DNA of 64,000 bases from Nakaseomyces glabratus. Its lineage: Eukaryota; Ascomycota; Saccharomycetes; Saccharomycetales; Saccharomycetaceae. The translations under genes were made by a program, and so were the position numbers. A model generated the notes under the pieces. That model had not been told where the DNA came from, ran no database searches, and was given only the letters and a program-made list of their open reading frames with translations. Shown one piece after another: positions 43,717-54,800 of the stretch. The stretch spans positions 1-64,000 of the forward strand of contig NC_088951.1 in the NCBI RefSeq assembly GCF_010111755.1. Reading direction: 5' to 3'. Each line of letters starts with the position of its first letter. Position 1 is the stretch's first letter.

Positions 43717-44517
43717 ATGAGTGAGTATATGGAGGATAATTCGCACTCTGACGATAGTGGGACCTACGACGAGTGGATTCCTTCATTTTGTTCGCGGTTC
43801 GGTCATGAGTACTTCTGTCAGGTTCCCACTGATTTTATAGAGGATGATTTCAACATGACATCTTTGGCGCAGGAAGTGCCACACTACAGAAAGGCGCTTG
43901 ATCTTATCCTTGATCTGGAGATGGTGAGCGATGAGGAGGACATGGATGAGAAGGAGAGCGGTGCGGAGAGTAGTAGCGGTGCAAACAATAACGGTGGAGT
44001 TAATTCCAAGGCCCTAGTAAATAGAAACATTATTGGCCACGCAGCAGAACAACTATACGGTCTGATACACGCACGTTACATACTGACTAAGCCAGGTTTG
44101 CAGGCCATGGCTGAGAAATTCGATCACAAGGATTTCGGTACTTGTCCGAGATACTTCTGCCATGGTATGCAGTTATTGCCATGCGGTCTGAGTGATACGA
44201 TAGGTAAACAAGCAGTAAGGCTCTATTGTCCCAGCTGCCAGGACTTATACTTACCACAGAGTTCGCGTCATCTATGTCTAGAAGGTGCCTACTGGGGTAC
44301 AAGTTTCCCAGGTGTCTTTTTAAAGCATTTCAAGGAGTTGGAAGAATACGTAGAGAGAAAAAACAAAGAATCATATGAACTGAAAGTGTTTGGTTTCAGG
44401 ATAAACGATCAGGCTGTTTCAGGCCCTAGAATGAAGTGGTTAAGGCAATACCCAGTCACGGAAGAAGACTGGGAAGAGTTCAATAAATGCGAATTCGAAA
44501 TGCCAATAGTAGAATGA
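43717..44517 (+). CDS. CKB1: Casein kinase 2 regulatory beta subunit, 266 aa
   Basis: Dimerising regulatory subunit of protein kinase CK2. Seen: the conserved N-terminal WIPSFCSRFGHEYFCQV block; a very acidic insert (about 68-90) typical of CK2 beta; and the zinc-binding dimer domain with C143-PRYF-C148 and C171-PS-C174. The family signature around the zinc site (GTCPRYFC, LYCPSC) is intact. The length is close to yeast Ckb1 (278 aa). Position between GET1 and JAC1 matches YGL019W and separates it from CKB2. Start ATG at 43717. Confidence 0.96.
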   Translation: MSEYMEDNSHSDDSGTYDEWIPSFCSRFGHEYFCQVPTDFIEDDFNMTSLAQEVPHYRKALDLILDLEMVSDEEDMDEKESGAESSSGANNNGGVNSKALVNRNIIGHAAEQLYGLIHARYILTKPGLQAMAEKFDHKDFGTCPRYFCHGMQLLPCGLSDTIGKQAVRLYCPSCQDLYLPQSSRHLCLEGAYWGTSFPGVFLKHFKELEEYVERKNKESYELKVFGFRINDQAVSGPRMKWLRQYPVTEEDWEEFNKCEFEMPIVE

Positions 44518-44826
44518 TAGTAGATGGTATGACAACTAGGCATGATGGTTTGTGACTTTTCAAAATACTCAACAGCAACATCAAAAACTTTCAAACCAAT
44601 TTTATATATATAAATTACGTAACTGTAGATTTTAAATATTTACACAGCAATTCTCGTCATAACTAAAAGTATGTATATCGGTTGTCCATCGAACTTTAGC
44701 AATGCGTGCTGTGTTTTAGTGCCTTACTTGTGTTTATCATTGTATTTACATGCCTTGACCATTTGTTCTCGTAGTCTATCTAAATAACAATCAATAGTCT
44801 ATGTGGGATTAAACCAATCACTGAAA
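44518..44826. terminator. Convergent 3' region CKB1/JAC1
   Basis: About 310 bp shared by the 3' ends of two convergent genes. AT-rich with TATATATA-type elements near 44605, which can serve as polyadenylation efficiency elements. Nothing else seen. Confidence 0.4.
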
Positions 44827-45423
44827 TCAATGCTTCAAATCAATAGGTTTCCCTGGCGCCCAATCCTTAACTGCTGATGCTACATTCTTCCAGTATTTGA
44901 GTCGTGCTGTGAGATTGATTGCTCTTTCATACTCCTTGTTATCGTAGCATTCCTTTAATTCTGCTTCTATTTTTTCTATGCGCTGCTTGTTGACCTTCTC
45001 TATCTCTCTTACTTCATCCCGGCTATTAGCATCAAGCAATTGCTCATGAACGTCCATGACATCCATCAGCAATTCAGGGTCCATTTGTGTATATTCCCTG
45101 GCGACACTATCAACAGTCAGATCCACGTCCTTTAGGATCTGAATCATATGTTGAGACCTAGTTAAGGGATCCTTTAAGGCATGATAAGCTTTATTTAGTA
45201 AAGAAGATTGCTCTGAGTCGGCTTCTTGCTCTTTTTGTATCTTATCAGGGTGCACCTCAGCTTGTAATTTCCTGTATTCTTTCCTTAGCTTGCCAAGATC
45301 CACATCCCAGCGAGGTTGGCTATCTGGGAACGTCCCTGGAAATAGCTCATAATAGCTCACTATCCACCGTCTTTGCAAAACTTGTCTAATCCCACTGGTC
45401 GGTAACCTGGCACATCTCAGCAT
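44827..45423 (-). CDS. JAC1: Jac1, mitochondrial J-protein for Fe-S assembly, 198 aa
   Basis: HscB-type co-chaperone of the mitochondrial matrix. It recruits Hsp70 (Ssq1) to the Isu scaffold for Fe-S cluster transfer. The N-terminal 20 residues are Arg-rich and lack acids (RCARLPTSGIRQVLQRR), fitting a mitochondrial presequence. The J domain follows (about 22-90) with the invariant H58-P-D60. The C-terminal half (about 110-198) is the helical Isu-binding domain, with the family-typical LMDVMDVHEQL stretch. Length is close to yeast Jac1 (184 aa). It is divergent from ATE1 across only 202 bp, as YGL018C/YGL017W. Start ATG at 45421-45423. Confidence 0.95.
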   Translation of the reverse strand: MLRCARLPTSGIRQVLQRRWIVSYYELFPGTFPDSQPRWDVDLGKLRKEYRKLQAEVHPDKIQKEQEADSEQSSLLNKAYHALKDPLTRSQHMIQILKDVDLTVDSVAREYTQMDPELLMDVMDVHEQLLDANSRDEVREIEKVNKQRIEKIEAELKECYDNKEYERAINLTARLKYWKNVASAVKDWAPGKPIDLKH

Positions 45424-45625
45424 TGTTCTGATAATTTGGTTTGGAGTTTAGAGAATCCATATCAAACGACTTGACTAACCTCTATCAGCATTCTAGTAAC
45501 TTTTACCGTATTTATAAGCCAAATTTCAGCTAAGGCGATGCGATGCGATAGTTTCAACAGAAAAGATGACTAAGCCAGCACTGGGTGCCATAGAGAGCCT
45601 AATTCGCAGGGAACAAGCACTATAA

Positions 45626-47155
45626 ATGGAGAATAAGTTGATAATTCATAGGCCGCTGTACTTTTCTGATAAGAGTGACTGTGGCTATTGCCATGGGAAG
45701 AAGGCTAAAGGCAGCGACTTTTACTCGTTGGAATCCTGGTATGAAAGAATAAAAGAGAATGCTGATTCTGAAGTAGAGGAGCTACCCGTGAGGAGCTGCA
45801 CTGTCGGTTTCCAATGTGAGAATATGACCGTAGCCATGTATGATCAAATGTGTAATATGGGTTTTCGTAGGTCAGGGTTGTTTGTGTACAAGATGGATGC
45901 GTTGCGAAGCTGCTGTCGGCTCTACACTATCAGAACTAGACCGGATTGGTTTAAGCTGACTAAGGACATGCGAAAGTGTATTAACCGGTTTCGAAAGCAT
46001 GTGCTGGGCGAGCCTGTGGCTAACGCAAAAACGCAGGGCTATGTTGAGGATATTGTGGACATTGAAGGTCAGAGCGACAGTATAAACTTCTACACCAGAT
46101 TTGGGCCAGCAGTATATACTGATGAGAAGTATGAATTGTTTTCAATTTATCAAGAACGTGTCCATCAAGATTTTGATCACAGTAAGAAGGGCTTTAAGAG
46201 GTTTCTTTGCGATGCTCCATTTACGCAAGGAGTAATCATGGGAACCGAGGAAGAATGGGAACAATTAAACAACTGGAAGTCAATGAAACCTGGGGAGAGG
46301 CTTTTAAGAACAGGTCCCGTTCATGAAAGTTATTATTATAAAGGTAAACTGATTGCCCTTGCTGTTACAGACTTTCTACCGAGCGGAATTTCGTCGGTTT
46401 ATTTTATTTGGCATCCTGACTATCACAAATGGTCATTAGGTAAACTGAGTGCATTGAGAGAACTCTCCCTTGTATCCAAGACTAACTTGAAGTACTATTA
46501 TCTGGGTTATTACATAGATGATTGTAAAAAAATGAACTATAAGGCCAATTACGGGGGAGAATTGCTTGATTCATGCACCGAAAGATACTTTAAATTGTCC
46601 CAGGTTAAGGACATGATCAGAGGTGGGAAGTTATTCATGGTGGGAACACAAGGTCACGATATTAGCAGGGAAGTTGCTTTATCCGATGCTATCAGAGATT
46701 GCATTTATCAGACAGACGCGTTTGATATAGCCAGCGATGATAATGTGGCAGAAAAGGTTTACGGTACGTCATCTAATATTTATCGACCACAATACCTTAA
46801 AGAGGTGATATCTTTTTTGAAAACTTCAGGTCTTGAGTATGACTTTCCTATCTATAATGATGGAGTATTTAATCAATATGCTAAAAGAATAGCCAAAGAC
46901 GGAGAAGATCCTGATTTTACTATACCCAGCATATGTCCGGGGTTAATACCACTCTGGGAATTGAAGGATCTGCTCATGTCTGGTAAATTGCAAAAAGAAT
47001 TGACAGGTAGGACATTGGTATTTGATACCTCATTTGGGTTTATTAGAAAACTTGAACCGTGGGAAGATGAGGACTCTACAACCAAGACGGCTATATGTGA
47101 CGTAGTAAGGTTGTTGGGCCTTGAAATGGCATCCAACTCTATAGTGGTGGTATAA
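45626..47155 (+). CDS. ATE1: Ate1 arginyl-tRNA-protein transferase, 509 aa
   Basis: Transfers Arg from Arg-tRNA to N-terminal Asp/Glu (and oxidised Cys), creating N-degrons. The N-terminal ATE domain carries the cysteine set C19-GY-C22 and C96-C97, the equivalents of the essential (Fe-S binding) cysteines of yeast Ate1. Other family blocks are GFRRSGLFVY (about 79-88) and the C-terminal-domain segment YYLGYYIDDCKKMNYKANY. Length is close to yeast Ate1 (503 aa). Start ATG at 45626, two hundred bp from the JAC1 start. This is the last gene in S. cerevisiae-like order before the rearranged segment: the next gene here is MPO1 and not KAP122. Confidence 0.96.
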   Translation: MENKLIIHRPLYFSDKSDCGYCHGKKAKGSDFYSLESWYERIKENADSEVEELPVRSCTVGFQCENMTVAMYDQMCNMGFRRSGLFVYKMDALRSCCRLYTIRTRPDWFKLTKDMRKCINRFRKHVLGEPVANAKTQGYVEDIVDIEGQSDSINFYTRFGPAVYTDEKYELFSIYQERVHQDFDHSKKGFKRFLCDAPFTQGVIMGTEEEWEQLNNWKSMKPGERLLRTGPVHESYYYKGKLIALAVTDFLPSGISSVYFIWHPDYHKWSLGKLSALRELSLVSKTNLKYYYLGYYIDDCKKMNYKANYGGELLDSCTERYFKLSQVKDMIRGGKLFMVGTQGHDISREVALSDAIRDCIYQTDAFDIASDDNVAEKVYGTSSNIYRPQYLKEVISFLKTSGLEYDFPIYNDGVFNQYAKRIAKDGEDPDFTIPSICPGLIPLWELKDLLMSGKLQKELTGRTLVFDTSFGFIRKLEPWEDEDSTTKTAICDVVRLLGLEMASNSIVVV

Positions 47156-47703
47156 TTAGGGTTAAGTAGCATATATTAATTATAAGCATTGGAAATTATT
47201 TTAACGTGAGTCTATAAAGTGAGCTCTTTATACAAGAATCCGTTACCATATAGAAATTCGGAGTTAATTACATTTAATAAATGATGCCAAGTCTTCAATT
47301 TTTGAGTTATAATTGAAGCATGAATAGTAAGGGCAAACTTGTTGGAGAGGATTCTCCAACAACCCCATGAAAATGGAAATGTCAACAATGCTCAAGTTCA
47401 TCAAGAATAGAACATAAGTTCACCTATGGTTCAAAGTTTCTCCAATCCGACACAACAATGGACGCATCTGCCAATGATTCAATACGGACTGGTGACTCCC
47501 CATAAATGGGATGGCATCAAGTAACAATGGGTCTTTAGAGAATGTATATAAAGAGTAGCTTATATACAAGTAGTTTGTGACTTTTAATACATAAATTGTT
47601 TTTTTTTCCTTGTTGCAAGCTTTCATAAGTTAGAACAACTGTTTAAACTCACATCAATTTGCTTTCTGGAACTTTTAGGTATTTGGGCTAGTGAATAATA
47701 ATA
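47156..47703. promoter_or_regulatory. Intergenic ATE1 to MPO1, synteny breakpoint
   Basis: 548 bp with the ATE1 3' flank and the MPO1 promoter. It includes a 22-bp inverted repeat (47340-47361), a TATATAAA element (47545-47552, about 155 bp before the MPO1 ATG) and a T9-10 run near 47600. In S. cerevisiae ATE1 and MPO1 are separated by KAP122, YGL015C, PUF4, PDR1, ERG4 and SCL1, so a breakpoint falls here. Confidence 0.55.
47340..47361. repeat. Inverted repeat, 9-bp arms and 4-bp loop
   Basis: TGTTGGAGA and TCTCCAACA are exact reverse complements separated by GGAT. The arms begin TGTTGG and end CCAACA like the ends of Ty-type LTRs, but no LTR body or target-site duplication was found. It could equally be a hairpin in the ATE1 3' region. 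Confidence 0.5.
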
Positions 47704-48273
47704 ATGGTTACATCTGCAGCTGCTACTGTTACAGGTACAAATACAGAGGTTGGTGGCCTACGTAAGGAGCTTGGCTTTTACAAGTTTTACCATCATAATA
47801 CTGTGAATGTGCTTATTCATTCAGTATGTGTTCCTACTATTCTATTCACGACGATATGTATCCTTCATAGGGTCAGCTTACCATTCCAAATTATGGGAGT
47901 ATACCTAACACTTGGACACCTGTTGGCTTTGCGGTTTGCTACTACTTATTGCAGATTACATATTCCTGTAGGCATATGTGCAACTGCAATTCTAGTCTGT
48001 ACCTTGTATGCCTTAGATGCCGGACTGGTAGGCTTGACGTTGAAGCAAGAATCAGAAATATTTGTTGCAGCTTGGATAATGCAGTTCATTGGACATGGTG
48101 TATTCGAGAAGAAGAAGCCAGCGTTACTAGACAGTTTGGAACAAAGTTTGGTGCTGGCACCTTATTTTATCCTTTTTGAGTTTTTGTTTTTGTTAGGATT
48201 CTTTCCAAAATTAAGAGCTGAATTGGAATCGGATGTTACCAAGTTAAAATTGCAAGAGAAAAGGCAAAGCTAA
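47704..48273 (+). CDS. MPO1: Mpo1-like ER dioxygenase (DUF962), 189 aa
   Basis: Family of Fe(II)-dependent ER enzymes; yeast Mpo1 (YGL010W) acts in alpha-oxidation of 2-hydroxy fatty acids during phytosphingosine breakdown. Seen: the N-terminal histidine-rich block FYKFYHHNTVNVLIHS (about 27-42), four hydrophobic segments (about 42-60, 65-85, 90-110, 150-170), and the second conserved block WIMQFIGHGVFEKKKPAL (about 118-135) with a His likely to bind iron. Length is close to yeast Mpo1 (174 aa). Start ATG at 47704. It is convergent with LEU1, a pairing kept from S. cerevisiae. Confidence 0.93.
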   Translation: MVTSAAATVTGTNTEVGGLRKELGFYKFYHHNTVNVLIHSVCVPTILFTTICILHRVSLPFQIMGVYLTLGHLLALRFATTYCRLHIPVGICATAILVCTLYALDAGLVGLTLKQESEIFVAAWIMQFIGHGVFEKKKPALLDSLEQSLVLAPYFILFEFLFLLGFFPKLRAELESDVTKLKLQEKRQS

Positions 48274-48642
48274 ATATATTGTCACAACTCAAGAGTTGTA
48301 TGGTAATGACTGTTATGATACTATGAAACTTACATATCTATTAGCTATTCTTGAATATTATTTATGATTGTATTACCGATCCAAACGCTTAGCGTAAGAA
48401 CAGTATGTATTATGTGGTACCTTGAGCAGAATGCTTTAAAGCGGAACTTAGAGCAATTCTTCCAACTAGCAATGCTCCCTCTAATGCTATAAATAACTTA
48501 TTATTTAAAACTTTGAGAGAATTGAACATTAATATTATAAAATTTTGATATAAATATGTGATAGAAAGAATACTTTCAATAAATAGAGATGCTAAATTTG
48601 GAAAGGTTAACAAAAAAAGACAGATATATATATATGAAAAGT
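48274..48642. terminator. Convergent 3' region MPO1/LEU1
   Basis: 370 bp between two stop codons. AT-rich with a TATATATATA tract near 48626-48635 right after the LEU1 stop, a likely polyadenylation efficiency element for LEU1. A minus-strand frame here starts at TTG and is not a gene. Confidence 0.45.
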
Positions 48643-50997
48643 TTACCAATCTTGATGAACAGTGTCATAAGTCGTTAATGGAGTTCTCTTTTTTGGGAAC
48701 TGCTTGGCTGGGAAGTGTAGCAACTTAGAACCACCTTCATAAAATGAGTACTTTTCTCTTCTAATCTTTTCGTATTGGTCGATGTATTGTTCTTTCTGCA
48801 ATGTGATGCCAATGTCATCTAGACCATTTACTAGACAATGCTTTCTGAATGCTTCAACTTCAAAATGTTCAACCAAAACATTGCCATCCGAATCAGAGAT
48901 GGTTTGATCTGGTAAGTTAATAACGAGATTCTTACCAGCCTTTGCAACAGGAACTAGCTTGTTTACGATGGTATCTTGATCAATTCTAATTGGTAACAAA
49001 CCATTCTTGAAACTGTTATTGTAGAAAATATCACCGAAAGATGGAGCAATAATTGACTTGATACCAAAATCTTTCAAAGCCCATGGGGCGTGTTCTCTAG
49101 AGGAACCACAACCAAAGTTGTCACCAGTAACAACGAGGACCTCAGCTTTCCTCCATGGGTTGACATTCAACACAAAATCTGTTTCTTTATCTTTTCCACT
49201 GTCATCCTTGACAAATCTCCATTCGTAAAATAGACCTGATCTCAAACCGGTTCTCTTAATTGTTTTCAAGAATTGTTTTGGAATAATAGCATCAGTATCA
49301 ACGTTAGCCTTTTCAAGTGGAGCAGCCAAACCATTCAAAACGACAAATGGGTCCATACCACCAGCAACTGGCTTAGTATCGTCCGTCTTTAATCTTTTTG
49401 TTTCGGATTCGACTGGGATGTCCTTCAACTGATCATTCTCAACATCAGTTGGGGCATCACCGGGCTGTTGTGGTTCAGTGTGCTCATACGCAGCTTCTTC
49501 AAGTTCTTCGTCTTCATCAGAAGATATAGTAACTTTAGCATCGTCAGCGTTATTATATTTAAATTCTCTGATGTCTACAAAGTGACCTGCAACAGCTGTA
49601 GCAGCAGCCATGGCTGGAGACATTAAATGTGTACGAGATAAGGCACCTTGACGACCTTCAAAGTTTCTGTTGGAAGTGGAAGCACAACGTTCGTACTTGT
49701 CCAAAATATCTGGGTTCATACCTAGACACATAGAACAGCCAGCTTCTCTCCATTCAAAGCCAGCTGCAATGAAAACTTTATCAAGCCCTTCTTCTTCGGC
49801 TTGTACCTTGACTAAACCGGATCCTGGGACAACCATAGCTCTCTTGATATTTGGGGCAATCTTATGACCATTTAAGACCTTAGCGGCATTTCTCAAATCT
49901 TCAATACGGCCATTAGTACATGAACCAATGAAGACCTTGTCGACATAGATACTCTTCAATGGAGTGTTTGGTTTCAAGCCCATGTATTCGAGAGCTCTCT
50001 CCATACCGGACTTCTTGATTGGATCATCTACATTAGCTGGATCTGGAACTGATGCACTGATTGGTAGCGCATCTTGTGGAGAAGTACCCCAGGTAATAGT
50101 TGGAATAATTTCTGAACCTTTGATGACGATTTCGTGATCGAATTTGGCGCCCTCATCAGAATGCAAAGTCTTCCAGTAAGCAACAGCCTTGTCCCATTCG
50201 GCACCAGTTGGGGCCAATGGTCTTCCTTTGAAATATTCGAAAGTGACATTGTCTGGTTTGATCATACCAGCTCTTGCACCGGCCTCAATGGACATATTAC
50301 ACATAGACATACGAGCTTCCATAGATAAGTTCTCTATAGCTTCACCAGCAAATTCAATGACGGAACCAGTACCACCAGCAGTACCGATCACACCAATGAT
50401 ATGAAGAATCAAATCCTTAGATGTAATACCTGGGCTTAACTTACCGTCGACTCTAATTCTCATATTCTTGGATTTACTTTGAATGATAGTTTGGGTAGCC
50501 AAGACGTGTTCGACTTCGGAGGTACCGATACCGAATGCCAATGCACCGAATGCACCGTGAGTAGAAGTGTGGGAGTCACCACACACCACAGTGGTACCAG
50601 GTAAGGTGAAACCTTGCTCAGGACCAATAGTATGGACGATACCTTGTCTCTTCTCGGTTAGACCAAAGTATGGTACGCCAAATTGCTTGACGTTCTGTTC
50701 CAAAGTCTTCACTTGTAAGCGGGAGTCGGTTTGTGTAATGAAAGAGTCCAAGTTCTTGAAACTCTTTCTGGACTCGGTTGGGATGTTGTGGTCAACTGTG
50801 GCCAAAGTACAATCCACCCTTCTTACTGGTCTGTTCGCATTAGTCAAACCTTCAAAGGCCTGTGGAGAAGTAACCTCGTGCACTAGATGTCTGTCAATGT
50901 ACAACAAGTAAGAGCCATTCTCATCCTTGTGCACCACATGCGCATCAAATACTTTATCATATAGGGTCCTAGGACCTTTAGTCTCTGTAGTAACCAT
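48643..50997 (-). CDS. LEU1: Isopropylmalate isomerase Leu1, 784 aa
   Basis: Interconverts 2- and 3-isopropylmalate in cytosolic leucine synthesis. It is a fungal fusion of the LeuC and LeuD parts. The large domain (about 1-470) holds the three 4Fe-4S ligands C360 (GSCTNGR), C421 and C424 (GCSMCLG). An acidic linker (about 485-530, with [12 protein letters not shown]) leads to the small domain (about 545-784) with the [15 protein letters not shown] substrate loop. Length matches yeast Leu1 (779 aa). Codon bias is strong. Start ATG at 50995-50997. Upstream lie a TATA element and two Leu3 sites, so induction by alpha-isopropylmalate through Leu3 is expected. Confidence 0.98.
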   Translation of the reverse strand: MVTTETKGPRTLYDKVFDAHVVHKDENGSYLLYIDRHLVHEVTSPQAFEGLTNANRPVRRVDCTLATVDHNIPTESRKSFKNLDSFITQTDSRLQVKTLEQNVKQFGVPYFGLTEKRQGIVHTIGPEQGFTLPGTTVVCGDSHTSTHGAFGALAFGIGTSEVEHVLATQTIIQSKSKNMRIRVDGKLSPGITSKDLILHIIGVIGTAGGTGSVIEFAGEAIENLSMEARMSMCNMSIEAGARAGMIKPDNVTFEYFKGRPLAPTGAEWDKAVAYWKTLHSDEGAKFDHEIVIKGSEIIPTITWGTSPQDALPISASVPDPANVDDPIKKSGMERALEYMGLKPNTPLKSIYVDKVFIGSCTNGRIEDLRNAAKVLNGHKIAPNIKRAMVVPGSGLVKVQAEEEGLDKVFIAAGFEWREAGCSMCLGMNPDILDKYERCASTSNRNFEGRQGALSRTHLMSPAMAAATAVAGHFVDIREFKYNNADDAKVTISSDEDEELEEAAYEHTEPQQPGDAPTDVENDQLKDIPVESETKRLKTDDTKPVAGGMDPFVVLNGLAAPLEKANVDTDAIIPKQFLKTIKRTGLRSGLFYEWRFVKDDSGKDKETDFVLNVNPWRKAEVLVVTGDNFGCGSSREHAPWALKDFGIKSIIAPSFGDIFYNNSFKNGLLPIRIDQDTIVNKLVPVAKAGKNLVINLPDQTISDSDGNVLVEHFEVEAFRKHCLVNGLDDIGITLQKEQYIDQYEKIRREKYSFYEGGSKLLHFPAKQFPKKRTPLTTYDTVHQDW

Positions 50998-51586
50998 CGG
51001 TTAATATTCTTTATAAGTCTTGCTTGTTCTTGTACATTCCAATTCTTCGGAGACAAGGCAAAGACCAATTCCAATAGCCTCCACTCAACTTATATACTTT
51101 TTTTTTTTTTTTGTTTGGGCTCCCAACATTGATCCAGAAGATGTGACTCGATTGTCCAAGGTTCCACTTCCAACCACCTTGGGTCCAACTCCACCGGCGT
51201 CCAACCCAAGCTCGACTCATTTACTCCTGCATCGCTCACTTGTGTTGGCAGTGGTAAGAACCAAATCCAACATCCCAACTGCAGCTCCGTCTAAGAAACG
51301 CTTGCGATGAGTATCAAATTTCAACTTTTTTTTCTTCAAATCCTGCAACAAGAGTTTGAAATTTTTCAGTTATTTTTTGGGATTTTTTTTTTTTCACAGC
51401 GATTTAGCTCCCCTAACCTCAGAGATCAGCGTACAACGCAAGCTAGCTTTTTCCTAGTTCTTAGGGGGGCTGCCCTGCTTTAGTAATGATCCGCTCGCAT
51501 CTTTGAACTGGGCCGGTCTCGTCAAAGACTCATAACTTTCCACATCCATTCTGGGCTCTATAGAGTGGGTGGTAAGGGACGGGATG

Positions 51587-51596
51587 CCGGGACCGG
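51587..51596. promoter_or_regulatory. Leu3 binding site 1
   Basis: CCGGGACCGG fits the Leu3 consensus CCGGNNCCGG exactly. It is about 590 bp upstream of the LEU1 ATG. Confidence 0.8.
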
Positions 51597-51615
51597 CATA
51601 CCGGGCGTGGTGTTG

Positions 51616-51625
51616 CCGGTACCGG
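51616..51625. promoter_or_regulatory. Leu3 binding site 2
   Basis: CCGGTACCGG, the palindromic form of the Leu3 consensus, 29 bp from site 1. The close pair, about three helical turns apart, suggests cooperative binding. Confidence 0.85.
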
Positions 51626-51809
51626 GTTGTTTTGACGAAGGTTAGAGTCATTTTCGGGTTGATGTATTCGTTAGTTGCGATGCAAGTCATATGACAAAGT
51701 CCGCTCCAAAAGCCCTCTGCCGATGCCCATTGCCGATGCTCATGGAGTAGCTCATGGGGGGTGGGAAGGTGCCCACACTGCTTATCAGTGGGAATCCTTA
51801 GTAATAGGT

Positions 51810-54800
51810 CTAGTAGCCTGGCAGACCGCTGCACTCTAGCCACCAGGTCAGGATGACGTTTCCCGCTGCCCTGCTGCCGCGTGTGATGAAGAGCTTGTTG
51901 ATGAACTTCTCGTGCGCCTGGGGCTTGTCTACGAGCTGTGGGAGGACAGCGACTAGCCAGCTCTTGAACTCTATCGGGAACTTGGCCACCAGCGTACGGA
52001 TAAGCTCGGTGTATGCGTTGAGATCTGACCTCTGGGTGTGGTACAGACCAGCCATGACATGCGCGGTGAGTTGCGCACCAACAGCGGCCACTTGCTGCCG
52101 GGTGATCTCGAGCTCTTCCCTCGTGTACTTCTTGTTGTTCACCACTTTAGTCCAGAATTTTGTCACCGCAACAATCGTGAACTTCTCCTTGTGAGTCAGT
52201 AGTTGTAAAAACTCTTTCAGGATAAAGCTGGACCAGTATTGTGAGTACACCGCTATGCCGGGCTTGGTGTCCAGGATACTGTTGACAAAATTGACACATG
52301 TTTGCAATGAGTCAGGGTCCTGGACTATAACTTGGTGGTAATTACTGATCATGACTCGCTCGAAGATGACGTCGAACTCGGCAGAGGTCATTGTCGCTTT
52401 ATAACAACTGAACAAGTTCTCCAACAAGTACACAAAGAAGGGAAGCGCCGGAGCTATGTCACAGGTCTGTAGATGTGTAAACACAAAATTGATGATCTCG
52501 TTCATGCTATAACGCAAGAAATATGGCTCTTCTTCGGGTAGCGTCAACGATTTCCCAAGGATCAGACAGCTGGCCTCAATCAAAGATGACGATTTCTGGA
52601 AATACGGATTCTGTAAAACCTTCTCGATTATCTGCATGATCTTGGCCCTGATACCTAACGGATCGGTGTTCCAATACTCACGGTACGGAGGCAGCAATTG
52701 GATTACCTTGGGATCGTCCATTTCTTGTGGATATACAAGACCGTTACCTAGTTCGGAGATACAGTCAAGGACACACTGGATATAGTTCTGTTTTTCTTGA
52801 ATAGATAGGCCCGATCCCAAAGCTTGCTCTATTAGATTATTGAACATCATGACTAATTTGTCAATATTGCCGCCTTGAGCATCCGGCCCGTTCTCAAACT
52901 GACCTTGAATGATATACCCGATTGACCGTGTAAGACTGCGGCGTGTAAAATCGGAGCTTTGCTTGTCAGGAGACATGATACTATGCAAAAATGAGGTGAA
53001 GTTGTCCAAATAGGGATACAGTTCTTTTCTACAAACTGAGCAAAGTGTCGAAATGGTCTTAACTAGCATGCTCTCGACTTTAGTAAAGGCGTTTGCTCCC
53101 CCAGTAGAAAATGCACATTTTTCAAGACCTTGGACTAAAATCTCAATAGTACCACCAATTTGCTCGGGATTCTCCTTATAAAAGCCGGACAAAGAGCTCA
53201 TCAAAGTTGTACTCGACCTCACAAAGTCAATTGACAGAGGTCCACTATTATCCAAACCTGTCCTTAATAGGGTTTGGACATTTGCAACTAAGAACTTAGC
53301 TGCTTCTAAGACGTCTAGGACCCAGAGACTCTCTGGAATATTGATGTCCTTTAATAACTTTTCCAACAGATATGACATTGTTTCAATATTGAAAAGCTCA
53401 GTTTCACTTGCGATTTCAGTAGATCCGACACCAGCAATAAGCACATTAGTTAAGTTTTCATTGCCAAGTACTAACCATAGGGATTGAGTTAAATCAGCAA
53501 CCGCATTACGAAAATCTTCGAACTCATTGAGTACAGTTTTATCTTCTCCCATTTCAAGGAATAACTTCTTGTTAGAAAGAGATATCTTAGGAACATAAAT
53601 ATTAATCACTTGTTGAAAAATCTCAATTGACAACTGTTGAGAGTTCGGTTTCAATGATTCAAGGGCCAAATTAGAGTAACCTTCAGCTAGGTCCAACCAA
53701 AAATCAACCATTTTTAGTGAAAAGGATTCCTGAGAAACAGGGTGCAAAGGAAAGTTTGTCAATTGTAACAAAACCTTTATGTATTCTTGTGTATTATCAG
53801 ATGCAGCCTGATCTTGTGTTTGAATTGTTGTAAATAATTTGTTGCATAGGTCCAAAGTATTGATTTGCAAGAAATCGCATACACAAATGGATAAATCCTT
53901 CAATTCTGAGTACATCTCATTTGTTACCAAATAGTTCATATATGCCAACATCCATTGATATTGGGACTTGTCAGCGTTAGTGTCTCCATGAGAAACACCT
54001 AAAAAAATTGTTTCCAATCTGCTACGTAGTTCGAAATTCATAAGTAGAGGGTCATTCGAGAAAATATGCGAAAAGATTGATATTACTTTTTCAGCACTAC
54101 CATATTGTTCATTTTCATTAGATTGAAGCATGACTTTTAGTAATGATTCAAGCAGTTCGCTCAAATCCATCCTGCCCTGGGGTGAAACTTGCCTGCTAAT
54201 AGAAATATAGTTTATCCAAGCATTGATACAGTTAAATAGGTTGTCATGCAATTGTGTAGCGTCTAAGTTTGATAGGTTAAAGATAATTAAAGCCATGGTT
54301 GAGATGTATAAGTGTTCATGAACGACACCATGGATAGAATTCATTGCATGTTTTTGAGTTTGGAATTTAGTCAAGTCCTCGACCAGAATTTCAGTAAATA
54401 GCAAGGACAATTGGTTCCTCACTGGAGATGAGCTAATAAATTCAATTAGCTGATTATATGGTACTTCAGAGTTGATAGTGTCTAAAATAATCTTGTCGGA
54501 TTCAGAGTTGTTATTTGTGCCATACCAGTGAGATTTCTGATCGGTGCTCATCTGACTGCTAGCAATTGACAAATTAATCAGTGTGTTTAGTGGGTTATTC
54601 CAACTAGCAATAAAATCGTTCTCTGATGGGTTATTATTATTGATACTCACAAATAGTATTGAAAGATTGGACATTAGTTTCTTAATTACAATAGAATATG
54701 ATGATAATGCTGAGGGATCATTGACTACATTTTCAAAGTATTGAACTAAGAAAGCTAAATTCAACCTAAATAAAGTGAACCCAAACTCTTCTTTCTTTAG

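Larger units (their letters stand above)
50998..51809. promoter_or_regulatory. LEU1 upstream region
   Basis: 812 bp between the LEU1 start and the KAP122 stop, two minus-strand genes. It holds TATATA (51091-51096, about 95 bp upstream of the ATG), a long T run (51098-51112) that is A-rich on the LEU1 strand, near-Gcn4 sequences (TGACTC at 51144-51149, GACTCAT at about 51214) and two Leu3 sites (51587, 51616). The GC-rich 51540-51640 part contrasts with its surroundings. Confidence 0.7.

Noticed and set aside
48410..48649. 79-codon hydrophobic minus-strand frame after LEU1
   Set aside because: TTG start, lies in a convergent 3' region and is made of AT-rich hydrophobic codons.
51454..51843. 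129-codon minus-strand frame overlapping the KAP122 end
   Set aside because: It begins with GTG, overlaps a real gene and contains the Leu3 sites; a chance frame in a GC-rich patch.
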